From Myxococcota bacterium (lineage in GTDB: Bacteria > Myxococcota_C > UBA6777), in NCBI GenBank assembly GCA_963169055.1, contig CAUJFU010000362.1, positions 1-17,628 of the forward strand: 17,628 nt of DNA. The letters are read 5' to 3'. The notes below the pieces were generated by a model that worked only from the letters and a program-made list of their open reading frames with translations, ran no database searches and was not told the DNA's origin. Shown here piece by piece: positions 1-7,239 of the stretch (positions are counted from its first letter, which is position 1; each line of letters opens with the position of its first letter). The translations under genes were made by a program, and so were the position numbers.

Positions 1-45
1 GCGTTGGCCTTGGTAGCTTACCTCTTACGGGAAGGCTCCCAGAAG

Positions 46-66
46 CCCAACGCCTTTAGGCTTGGG
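46..66 (-). terminator. Possible hairpin terminator after the HEAT-like gene pair
   Basis: Just past the minus-strand stop codon at 73-71, the arms CCCAACGCC (46-54) and GGCTTGGG (59-66) can pair with one bulged base around a TTTA loop. There is no T-tract after it in the direction of transcription, so an intrinsic terminator is only possible. Bases 1-45 hold no gene I can support. Confidence 0.3.
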
Positions 67-70
67 TAGC

Positions 71-2389
71 TCACGAAAACAACGATGCCTCAAAGCTTTC
101 GCGCTGCTGCTTCCAAAAAGCCTCGCCGCCCTCCGAAGACAACGTACCAAACAACCGTATCGCCTGCTCGACATATCCGTCCATCCAAGGCTTGCGTGGT
201 AAAAAGCCAAGCCGTGACAGCGCGTACGCAACAACACAAGAACCCATCTCCTCTCCAAGTGCGTCCCATTCTTCCTTTTTATCATAACAAATCTCTTCCA
301 CCACAGACAGAAAAGCCTCCCAGATCTCTCGTTCGATACGCAACGATGGCCTTGAAAAGAATTCCAGAAGCAAAAACAACCGCGCCAAACAATCATCGAA
401 CAATGATCCGTCTGTGTGCAAAAAGTTTGATCGTAGCTGTAATAACAACCACATCAACAAAGCAGTCTGTTCTGACCCCATCGGCGGCACTTTGACGATC
501 TCTTGGTACGCACTAAACAACCCGCTCTCTTGCTGTAAAATATGTGCAACAGTCTGCACACTCCGATCCAGCAAAAGGCTCGCAGCAATCAACAGATTTT
601 GTTGGATATCCGAAAACAAATGGATATCCCGAACCTGCCACAATTGCTCTCTCAAAAAAGACGCAGGACTCGCATCCCCAAACCGCGCCAACGCCAACGC
701 AATCTCCGATCTCTCCCACAGATCGAGGCTCGGCAAGCGAAACCAACCTTGCAACAAAGGCAGATAAGCCCCCTCGCGGCTTTCCCCGATCCATCGCGCA
801 ATCAACGCTCGCCCTGATCGAAAGTAGCCGAACAAAGATGGCCGACGCTCTGCTGCGCGTTGCCCTTCCCACACTTCAAACAAACCGCGCCAATCGCCCT
901 TTGTTTGTGCAAACCTCTCCAACAGATCTTCTTGCGCCAACCCCCAAGGCTCGCACGCTGGATCTCGCTCGACCTGCAATAACTCCCCATCGAACTCAAT
1001 CAAACGCCCCAACCATCGAGGATGATACCCCAGATAACGCAGCAGCCCTTGGGAAGCTGCATAGCGTAGATCGGTGGACTGCCCGAAAAAAAACCACAAC
1101 AAGATCTCGCCTGTTTCAGCAGAAGCATCTTCGCCAAGCTTCGGCAACAACCGAACTTGAAGAACTGCGGGAAGGCGAAAAAACATCTCTCGCAATCTCG
1201 CATGGTGTTCTGGCAGCAAAGAAAAGTCTAAGACTTCTTCTAGTTTTTTCTCCGCTAAAAAAAAGGCCCCTCCCCCTTCACACGCTGAGAGCTTCTCGAT
1301 CACATCATCCCAAAAAAAATGCAACACTTCGGGAGCCGCACTCTCGGCAAGCAACGATGCCATCCCTTTCTTCATTTTTTCTGATGCGCTTTGTATCGAA
1401 CTTATGTAGTTAAAAAAAGAAGAACGTGTGTGCGCACTCTCAAGCGCAGGAGTCATCTGCTTGAAAATATTGGACTCTTTCAACCCACACGGGGTCAATG
1501 GAGTCGCGCTCCCTTGCGGGGTATGGGGTGGAACCCCATCCATGAAACCCAACCGCGCAAGTCCTATCTGTAAAAAAGAACATATTCTTTTCAGGTGAGC
1601 ATCTATCGGATATCTTTGCTCAGACAACCATCCCAAAAGTGCGTTCTGCGCCTCTTCCTCTGGTGTATGGATGGCGTGTACCAGCAACCATTCGAGCAGA
1701 TCCACGCTCTGCACCGAAACAACATAGCGACGAAACCCCTGATCCATCCAGAAAGATGGGTGCGCATTCATTATTTCTACGATCTTTTTATGTAAAAAAT
1801 CTGAATCAATTTTCATTTTTAATCTTAAATCAAGATACGCCTCTTTTCTGAAAGGATTCTGCCAATCAACAGCAGCCATTTGAATCCATTGAGATACCTG
1901 CTCCTGTGTGAGATCGCCCACATCGCCACCCTCAACAACCATCCCTCGGCACATTGAACTTACTGTTGCCCCCATCCCCGCTTGCGCTGCTTGTCCCCCA
2001 ACAACCCTTTCTCGATACATTGGACTCGCTGTTGCCCCGGTCTGCGCTGCTTGTCCCCCAACAACCCTTTCTCGATACGTTCGGCTCGCGTCTTCCACAA
2101 ACGAACGCAGCCTGTGATCGATGTAGATCGCAAACGACTCAAGCAAGACGAGGGTATCCGTCAACTCTCCCCCCGAATCGATCAGATCGACTGCTGCAAA
2201 CTGCTGCCATGTCAACGCAGCCGATTGCTTTAAGACGACTTGACGCAAAGCTTGCTTTTGTTCCTCTGTCCAAGGTGTCCCTTGTTGCAAATAGCGCACA
2301 AGCAACAAACCGCTCATCTCTGGCGCAAGCGCAATCGCCTTGTGAAGACGCCACCAAAAACGCTGCGTGTCTTTTCTTTGCTCAGACAT
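71..2389 (-). CDS. Large HEAT-like helical repeat protein, function unknown
   Basis: This predicts 772 residues of mostly amphipathic helices rich in Leu, Trp, Glu and Arg, with no signal peptide, catalytic motif or membrane segment, so a cytoplasmic alpha-solenoid scaffold is the best structural guess. The start ATG at 2389 is chosen because its N-terminus (MSEQRK, then a LLVRYLQQ..W..EQK stretch) lines up with MSLDRW...LERYFEES..W..SQK of the upstream neighbour. A GTG at 2488 would add 33 residues that match nothing there, although it sits only 23 bases after the neighbour's stop. The ribosome site before 2389 (AAAGGCAAAGGG) is weak. Two segments look inserted: a tandem repeat of about 20 residues (about residues 96-156) and a genome repeat read in antisense (about residues 274-322). 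It is probably co-transcribed with, and paralogous to, the gene at 2512-4524. I do not recognise a named family. Confidence 0.7.
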   Translation of the reverse strand: MSEQRKDTQRFWWRLHKAIALAPEMSGLLLVRYLQQGTPWTEEQKQALRQVVLKQSAALTWQQFAAVDLIDSGGELTDTLVLLESFAIYIDHRLRSFVEDASRTYRERVVGGQAAQTGATASPMYRERVVGGQAAQAGMGATVSSMCRGMVVEGGDVGDLTQEQVSQWIQMAAVDWQNPFRKEAYLDLRLKMKIDSDFLHKKIVEIMNAHPSFWMDQGFRRYVVSVQSVDLLEWLLVHAIHTPEEEAQNALLGWLSEQRYPIDAHLKRICSFLQIGLARLGFMDGVPPHTPQGSATPLTPCGLKESNIFKQMTPALESAHTRSSFFNYISSIQSASEKMKKGMASLLAESAAPEVLHFFWDDVIEKLSACEGGGAFFLAEKKLEEVLDFSLLPEHHARLREMFFRLPAVLQVRLLPKLGEDASAETGEILLWFFFGQSTDLRYAASQGLLRYLGYHPRWLGRLIEFDGELLQVERDPACEPWGLAQEDLLERFAQTKGDWRGLFEVWEGQRAAERRPSLFGYFRSGRALIARWIGESREGAYLPLLQGWFRLPSLDLWERSEIALALARFGDASPASFLREQLWQVRDIHLFSDIQQNLLIAASLLLDRSVQTVAHILQQESGLFSAYQEIVKVPPMGSEQTALLMWLLLQLRSNFLHTDGSLFDDCLARLFLLLEFFSRPSLRIEREIWEAFLSVVEEICYDKKEEWDALGEEMGSCVVAYALSRLGFLPRKPWMDGYVEQAIRLFGTLSSEGGEAFWKQQRESFEASLFS
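1425..1569 (+). repeat. Structured dispersed repeat, copy 1, inside a coding sequence
   Basis: The core has a GGAGT/GCTCC hairpin (1500-1512) and a second hairpin ATGGGGT-GGA-ACCCCAT (1523-1539). In the other copies the second stem starts and ends with a G-C pair instead of A-T, so the pairing is kept while the bases change. An outer helix pairs CGTGT (from 1425) with ACACG (1487-1491). The tail after 1540 (ACCCAACCGCGCAAGTCCTA) is shared with copy 2. The element lies antisense within the minus-strand HEAT-like gene and leaves its frame open. Confidence 0.8.
1923..2102 (-). repeat. In-frame tandem repeat of about 60 bp in the HEAT-like gene
   Basis: A 36-base stretch beginning TGCGCTGCTTGTCCCCCAAC is identical at 1983-2018 and 2043-2078, exactly 60 bases apart. 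A degenerate third copy lies at about 1923-1982. On the minus strand it encodes YRERVVGGQAAQ twice and a decayed CRGMVVEGG, making a Gly/Ala-rich linker between helical segments. The paralogue at 2512-4524 has no counterpart, so the expansion looks recent. Confidence 0.85.
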
Positions 2390-2511
2390 CCCTTTGCCTT
2401 TTTGTACGAAATCCGCCCATCGTGTGCGCCAAAATGTAAGGGCAGCCCCCTGTGTCCTCGACCACTGGGCGTCGACAGAGGATCGCACCTACTCTTCTCT
2501 CGGATATCGTA

Positions 2512-4524
2512 TTATGTGTACAATGTTTTCTCTAGCTCTTGCGAATAATCAAAAAACATCTCCTTTTGCGTCAAGAAAAACAGCCGCCCGATCAACAAAT
2601 CGATCGCATGAATCGAAGGTTGAAGAGAAGGCCAATTCGGAAGAAACTGCAAGCGATTTCGCAAATGCAGACAGATCACTCGCCATATACCTGTACGAAG
2701 AATCTCAAAACCTTGCGTCTGATTGACCAAATACCCCAATAAACGCTCCATCCTTTCGAGATTGATTTGCAAGAAAAGTTCGGTTGGAGGGTGCTTCGGA
2801 TGGGCTCGACGCAAAAGCAGCAGCCAAAGCGCACCCTCGATCGAAAGCTGGGTGTCGTCGGGAGAAAGGCACAGCCTCGCATAACGCAGTCGCAACGTGC
2901 TCTCTGATGTAGAGAAGGCCCCTGACAAAAGATTGTCGAGGTGCGGAAGCAACGTACTTGCGGCGTAGCCCATCTGTTCCAACGCTGCGAGGTACGTCGA
3001 CCAAACGGCGTCAGGCGCTCCCTTTTGTTGGGCAAACAACGCCCCTGTTCCTCCTTTTAAGATATTTTCCATGACTCCGATCGCAAGCGGGCTTTGCAGC
3101 CGCGCAAGACACCACAACGCAACGCGAGGACACTCCGCTCCTTGCGGCAAGATCGAGACAGAGTGTTCAACATACGGCAAACAATCCACAGCCCGAACTT
3201 GTCCGACGCTCTCTATCGCTTTTGTCGTATGACTCTCTTCTGTGGAGATCTTTAGAAAACACCACCGCAGCACCGTCCGAAGCACCTCTGGAAAGATTCG
3301 CCCTCGCGCCAACAACGCATCGAATGCGCTTTCTCTTTCGCGGCCTTGTTCTCGAAAACGCGACCACAAAAAGTCGTTGATCTCTGCATGGGGAGACCAA
3401 GCCAACGGGCGCAACAACAGTTCCCGCACCTCCTCCGAACGATGCGTACTCGCTTCTTCATACAAAGTATGATATGAATCGATCGAAAGTTCCTGAAAAT
3501 GAGACAACACCGTCGCAGCAGCCAGATGAGAGGAAGTCTTGGCTCGACGTAATTGGCCGATCATTCGACCAAAAAGCCGCTCGTCAAACGCTGCCGGTTC
3601 GATCCGATGCAGCGCATCGCTCACGGTCGGCCAACACGCAGGAAAAGATATCCCCAGAAATCTCCGCAGAAAAGGCACCACCTCCGAACCCGCCCGCCCC
3701 AACTGTCCCATCACCTCGCATAGCCTCAAAAAATACACAGGCTCATGCAAAACAGCACCCCATCGCTTCGAGACATCGGCGAAAAAGCAGGCCAGTACTT
3801 TAGGAGTCCCAACGTATTCGCGCCCGATCAATCGCCTCAATGCCTCACATCGCGTCGAAAGCTGCGGCTCTGCTTGCAAAGATTCACACAGCATCTCCAT
3901 CGCCTCGGGATGCTCCATCTGCCCAAGCGCATCGGACAGCTTCGCCCGAAAACGCTTGCCTTTTTCCGCAGGCATCTGTTTGAGCAACGGCAACGCACGA
4001 CGTGCGCTCCATTCCAGTTCACTCAAACTGACCAGATCCTGCCATTTCATCTTCTCCCTTTTCTCCGTCACATCTGCAAAAAATAACGCACTCTTTCGAT
4101 ATAATGCAAACCAGTCCTCTATCTTATCTTCGATATCTTTGACTTGTTTCTCAGATAGCAAAACGATAGGTAATGATGGGTTCTCATCGCTTGGCGGCTC
4201 CATCCTCTCCATCTCATCGGCCTCTTCTTGTTCCCACCCTTCCCAAGAACTCGCTCCCGTCCGACGCAACCAAGACAACAACTCCTTTAACCCAAGCGGA
4301 TCCAACTTCCCCAACAAAGACATCAATGACTTTTTCGGAACCGATGGATCTCGGCACAGTCGCACCCATGCACGCTTTTGCGAAAGAGTCCAGTCGTTGC
4401 TTTCCTCAAAGTATCGCTCCAAAAAAAACGGTAACGTACGAGGCGAGACGCTGCGCACATGCTCCAAGATCCCCCATGAAAACGAAGCCCATCGATCCAA
4501 CGACATCTGCTTTTTGCACTCCAT
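2512..4524 (-). CDS. HEAT-like helical repeat protein, paralogue of its downstream neighbour
   Basis: This predicts 670 residues of repeated helical pairs, for example near LPLLKQMPAEKGKRFRAKL, VPFLRRFLG and CLPYVEHSVSILP, as in HEAT/armadillo-type solenoids. There is no signal peptide, membrane segment or catalytic motif. An acidic stretch (EQEEADEMERMEPPSDE) separates a short N-terminal region from the repeats. The start ATG at 4524 is preceded by GAGG with a 5-base spacer; ATGs at 4551 and 4506 are also in frame but have poorer ribosome sites. Its N-terminal 50 or so residues resemble those of the gene at 71-2389, in length, helix pattern and spaced Trp/Gln/Lys positions, suggesting an old tandem duplication. 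It is the promoter-proximal gene of the pair. HEAT-like folds usually mediate protein-protein contact, but the partner is unknown. Confidence 0.72.
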   Translation of the reverse strand: MECKKQMSLDRWASFSWGILEHVRSVSPRTLPFFLERYFEESNDWTLSQKRAWVRLCRDPSVPKKSLMSLLGKLDPLGLKELLSWLRRTGASSWEGWEQEEADEMERMEPPSDENPSLPIVLLSEKQVKDIEDKIEDWFALYRKSALFFADVTEKREKMKWQDLVSLSELEWSARRALPLLKQMPAEKGKRFRAKLSDALGQMEHPEAMEMLCESLQAEPQLSTRCEALRRLIGREYVGTPKVLACFFADVSKRWGAVLHEPVYFLRLCEVMGQLGRAGSEVVPFLRRFLGISFPACWPTVSDALHRIEPAAFDERLFGRMIGQLRRAKTSSHLAAATVLSHFQELSIDSYHTLYEEASTHRSEEVRELLLRPLAWSPHAEINDFLWSRFREQGRERESAFDALLARGRIFPEVLRTVLRWCFLKISTEESHTTKAIESVGQVRAVDCLPYVEHSVSILPQGAECPRVALWCLARLQSPLAIGVMENILKGGTGALFAQQKGAPDAVWSTYLAALEQMGYAASTLLPHLDNLLSGAFSTSESTLRLRYARLCLSPDDTQLSIEGALWLLLLRRAHPKHPPTELFLQINLERMERLLGYLVNQTQGFEILRTGIWRVICLHLRNRLQFLPNWPSLQPSIHAIDLLIGRLFFLTQKEMFFDYSQELEKTLYT

Positions 4525-4640
4525 CGCTTCCTCTACACAAACAAACGCCATCTTGTGCTAGATTGATTCCGTTTGCAACCAACCCACAGCATCGCGCATG
4601 CTATCGGTTGACCAAGTGTCAGCGGCGAATCGAGGACGCA

Positions 4641-4678
4641 CCTTGATTTGTCGAACGAATTCCGCATTTTTATCAAGG
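4641..4678 (+). promoter_or_regulatory. Inverted repeat that could mask the ribosome binding site of the FGE-like lipoprotein
   Basis: CCTTGAT (4641-4647) is perfectly complementary to ATCAAGG (4672-4678). The right arm overlaps the Shine-Dalgarno AAGGAGG at 4675-4681, six bases before the GTG start at 4688. If transcribed together the arms could pair and hide the site. A 7-bp stem with a 24-base loop may also be chance. Confidence 0.3.
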
Positions 4679-4687
4679 AGGTTCTGC

Positions 4688-6052
4688 GTGCAACGCTTGC
4701 TTTCTCCTTTCCTTTTTGCTTCGTCCTTTGCCCTTTCTTTGCTCCAACGATGCGGGCGAACTTTGCTCCAACGATGCGGACGAAACGCCGCAGCATTCGG
4801 GATGATCTGCTTCTTGGCCTTGGCGACAACATGGTCATGCGACCCATCTATCGGCTCCGACGGCCCCGTTCAAATCCTCGACGGCTCCGCCGAATCCGCC
4901 AAAGAATCCTCCCCATCCGAACCCACAACCAGCGACTCTTCCGAACCCACCACAGAGATCATCTCCGAACATTCCGCCGACGACACCACCGATGCAGCTT
5001 CCCCCGAAGAATCCGCACAGATCGAGTCCTCCACCGAATCTTTCACCGAACCCTCTCACGAACTCGTGATCGAGCCTTCTAGTGAAGCCATGCCCGAATC
5101 CTCCAACGAACTACCACAGGAGAATGCCGCAGAAACCGCTCCATCCGAAGAAGCCACCTCGACAGAACCCGCGACCGAGCCGCGATCGGAGTCTCCCCCG
5201 CCCGATCCCGTCGGGGTATCTTGCCAAGTCCAAGGCGTGCAAGGAACCTGTTTGCGCACCACTGATTGCGCAACACCCAACAAACCCATCGCAGGCTATT
5301 GTCCCGGCCCTTCCGATATCCAATGTTGCGTCCCCCCAAGCACCAACCCTGTCTGTGATCCCAACGTACAACCCCAACCCAACATCGGAATCACCGAACC
5401 TGCCGGCCTTGGCGGCTGCCCCGCAGGAATGACACGTGTCAGCACCTTTTGCATCGACCGTTGGGAAGCCTTTCTCGTCGAAGTCCTCCCCAACGGGCAA
5501 ACACAACCTTGGTCGCCTTACTTCAACCCGGGTACACGCAAGATCCGCGCACTATCCGCCCCAAACGCCGTCCCACAAGGCTACATCAACGGCGATCAAG
5601 CCAAACTCGCTTGCATCGAGGCCGGAAAACGCCTATGCACCGACCAAGAATGGTTGCGCGCTTGTCAAGGCCCCAACGGCTGGACCTACCCCTACGGAAA
5701 CACCCGACAACCCGGTGTTTGCAACGACGCTCGTTCCGTCCACCCCGCCGTCGAATACTTTCAATCCTCCGACCCTTCCGTCTTTTCCAAGATACAGCAC
5801 CAATGCCTGAACCAGCTTCCACAATCTCTCGCCAAAACAGGCGCAAAGATCGGATGTATCACCGCCGAAGGCGTCTCCGATATGATGGGCAATCTTCACG
5901 AATGGACTTCCGATCCCGCCGGAACCTTTCGCGGCGGCTTTTATGTCGATACCTACCGCAACGGAAACGGCTGCCTCTACCGCACCACCGCACACACCAC
6001 GCCCCATTGGGATTATTCCACAGGTTTTCGCTGCTGCGCTAACATCCCCTAA
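4688..6052 (+). CDS. Lipoprotein with six-cysteine module and FGE/sulfatase-modifying-factor-like domain
   Basis: The GTG start at 4688 has an excellent AAGGAGG site six bases upstream; the longer frame from 4598 has none. The 454 residues read: an N-terminal hydrophobic segment, a duplicated LQRCGR octapeptide, a second hydrophobic segment ending in TTWSC (Cys51, plausible lipobox), a Ser/Glu/Thr/Pro linker to about 175, a Cys-rich module (about 179-225, with GTC and GYCPGPSDIQCC), then an FGE-like domain (about 240-452, with CIDRWEAF, KRLCTDQEWLRAC, MMGNLHEWT and GFRCC). True formylglycine-generating enzyme uses two cysteines in C-Y-R-Y-R-C; the matching stretch here is C-L-Y-R-T-T, so the second is missing and FGE catalysis is unlikely. 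The protein is probably exported and displayed on an envelope surface as a binding protein. This layout is common among myxobacterial lipoproteins. Confidence 0.85.
   Translation: MQRLLSPFLFASSFALSLLQRCGRTLLQRCGRNAAAFGMICFLALATTWSCDPSIGSDGPVQILDGSAESAKESSPSEPTTSDSSEPTTEIISEHSADDTTDAASPEESAQIESSTESFTEPSHELVIEPSSEAMPESSNELPQENAAETAPSEEATSTEPATEPRSESPPPDPVGVSCQVQGVQGTCLRTTDCATPNKPIAGYCPGPSDIQCCVPPSTNPVCDPNVQPQPNIGITEPAGLGGCPAGMTRVSTFCIDRWEAFLVEVLPNGQTQPWSPYFNPGTRKIRALSAPNAVPQGYINGDQAKLACIEAGKRLCTDQEWLRACQGPNGWTYPYGNTRQPGVCNDARSVHPAVEYFQSSDPSVFSKIQHQCLNQLPQSLAKTGAKIGCITAEGVSDMMGNLHEWTSDPAGTFRGGFYVDTYRNGNGCLYRTTAHTTPHWDYSTGFRCCANIP
4737..4784 (+). repeat. 24-bp in-frame tandem duplication in the leader region
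   Basis: CTTTGCTCCAACGATGCGG plus five bases (4737-4760) is repeated at 4761-4784 with one G-to-A difference. It adds eight residues (LQRCGR plus two) between the two hydrophobic N-terminal segments of the FGE-like lipoprotein, probably recent replication slippage. Confidence 0.85.
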
Positions 6053-6447
6053 CATCCACGCTTTTCATCGTAATACGAAACGCCCACTTCGGCCTCCTGC
6101 TCAAAAAACATCCGTCTGCTCTCGCCTTCCCAGAGAAGACTTATGCGGTTTCCAAAAAAAGCCGTGTTCGCAAACGTCCGAGCGACAGAGTCGTTGTTTT
6201 GAAAGACCTGTGAGCTTTTCGCCAAATACGGGGTCAAGGGAGCCGCGCTCCCTTGCGGGGCGTGGGGTGGAACCCCACTTCACAAGCCCAACCGCGCAAG
6301 TCCTATCAGATATCGGTAGATTTATCGCTCGCGATGCGTATAACGTTGAATCGGCGGTCGCAAGCTCACGACGGCCCAACACCGACCTTCGATATCTCTT
6401 GGGATCGGGAATCCATCTTGCTCTCCCTCAAGTCAGGAGCGTTTTTC
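6053..6447. other. Intergenic region before the methyltransferase
   Basis: These 395 bases separate the FGE-like gene from the methyltransferase. The middle is repeat copy 2 (6162-6307). I see no supported gene in the flanks (6053-6161 and 6308-6447). A TATAAC at 6339-6344 resembles a -10 box, but no convincing -35 sits at proper spacing, so no promoter is called. Confidence 0.5.
6162..6307 (+). repeat. Structured dispersed repeat, copy 2
   Basis: It contains the perfect hairpins GGGAGC-CGC-GCTCCC (6238-6252) and GTGGGGT-GGA-ACCCCAC (6262-6278), preceded by CCGTGTTCGC at 6162 and ACGGGGTCAA near 6228. The 3' tail (CCCAACCGCGCAAGTCCTAT) is almost identical to that of copy 1, marking both as one subfamily. 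Confidence 0.85.
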
Positions 6448-7239
6448 ATGAGCATCTACAATTTCCCGTCAGCTTACGCATCACTTCTTACGCCTCCTCC
6501 CGTTGCGGCTGACGAGATCTTCCAATGGATCGCACGCTGCCTTGGAAGCCGCCCCCAAAAGATCATGGACCCCGCCTGTGGGCCGGCCACATGGCTGCGC
6601 CCCTTTGCCGAACGTGGCTGTTATGTCGCAGGAAACGATCTGCGCTTGCAGATGATCCTCGAAGCCACAAAGCGCCTACGAGACTTTCCACACGAACTGC
6701 GTGTCGGCGATATGCGCACTCTTTCTTTTCGAGAAAAAGACTTTGATGCAGCGATCAATCTGGATGCTTCGCTCGGCCATCTCCCCGATGAATCGGCGGT
6801 TCTTGCTCATCTGCGTTGTGTTTGGTCGCTCCTGCGCCCGGGGGGAGTCTATCTTCTCGGCGTGATCGTCTTTGACGACCAACACGAAGATTCCGCCGAA
6901 TTGCTTTATTCCGAAGATTACCAACCTCTCGAAGACGGCGGCGAAGCTTTCTTGCGTTATACCAGCCTTTCTCGTGATACTACGCAGCGCAAAGAACGTA
7001 TCCAAGTCGAACTCTTCACCCGAGGCAACCCCGATCTCCCTCGCTATTTCAAGGACACCTACGATCTGCTCACCTTCCCCGCCCATCGGCTCAAGCAACT
7101 GATCCATCAAAGCGGATTCGTGTTACTCGATGCCCAAATGATCGACGATTCCGCCGAACACGTCGATGATATCGAACCTGACGCAGGAGATCTCAACTTG
7201 ATCTTGCAGCGCCCTCTCGCTTCTCCCTCCCTTCGCTAA
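6448..7239 (+). CDS. Class I SAM-dependent methyltransferase
   Basis: The 263-residue protein shows a Rossmann methyltransferase core: motif [14 protein letters not shown] (about 38-50), the acidic end of strand 2 in VAGNDL, a VGDMRTL segment with the adenine-contacting Asp, a NLDASLGHL stretch at motif II, and [12 protein letters not shown] typical of motif III. The chosen ATG has CAGGAG eight bases upstream; the open frame extends back into repeat copy 2, but that part is not protein-like. The C-terminal half has a mixed sheet-helix pattern ([32 protein letters not shown]) like the Methyltransf_25/YdaC group of small-molecule methyltransferases. The acceptor substrate cannot be told. Its stop codon overlaps the stop of the convergent copper ATPase by two bases. 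No signal peptide; cytoplasmic. Confidence 0.88.
   Translation: MSIYNFPSAYASLLTPPPVAADEIFQWIARCLGSRPQKIMDPACGPATWLRPFAERGCYVAGNDLRLQMILEATKRLRDFPHELRVGDMRTLSFREKDFDAAINLDASLGHLPDESAVLAHLRCVWSLLRPGGVYLLGVIVFDDQHEDSAELLYSEDYQPLEDGGEAFLRYTSLSRDTTQRKERIQVELFTRGNPDLPRYFKDTYDLLTFPAHRLKQLIHQSGFVLLDAQMIDDSAEHVDDIEPDAGDLNLILQRPLASPSLR

Noticed and set aside
544-1413. Plus-strand open frame of 289 codons opposite the first HEAT-like gene
   Set aside because: Low-complexity, basic translation with no ribosome site; it mirrors the real minus-strand gene.
2390-2488. GTG start at 2488 for the first HEAT-like gene
   Set aside because: The extra 33 residues do not match the paralogue, whereas the ATG at 2389 aligns with its N-terminus. 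Not fully excluded, as 2488 lies close to the preceding stop.
3539-4561. Long plus-strand open frame of 340 codons opposite the HEAT-like gene
   Set aside because: The Ser/Arg/Asn-rich translation has no domain pattern, and the minus strand has a good start, helical repeats and a paralogue.
4835-5059. Gly-rich minus-strand ORF opposite the lipoprotein linker
   Set aside because: It is the complement of the Ser/Glu/Pro-rich linker; composition alone keeps it open.
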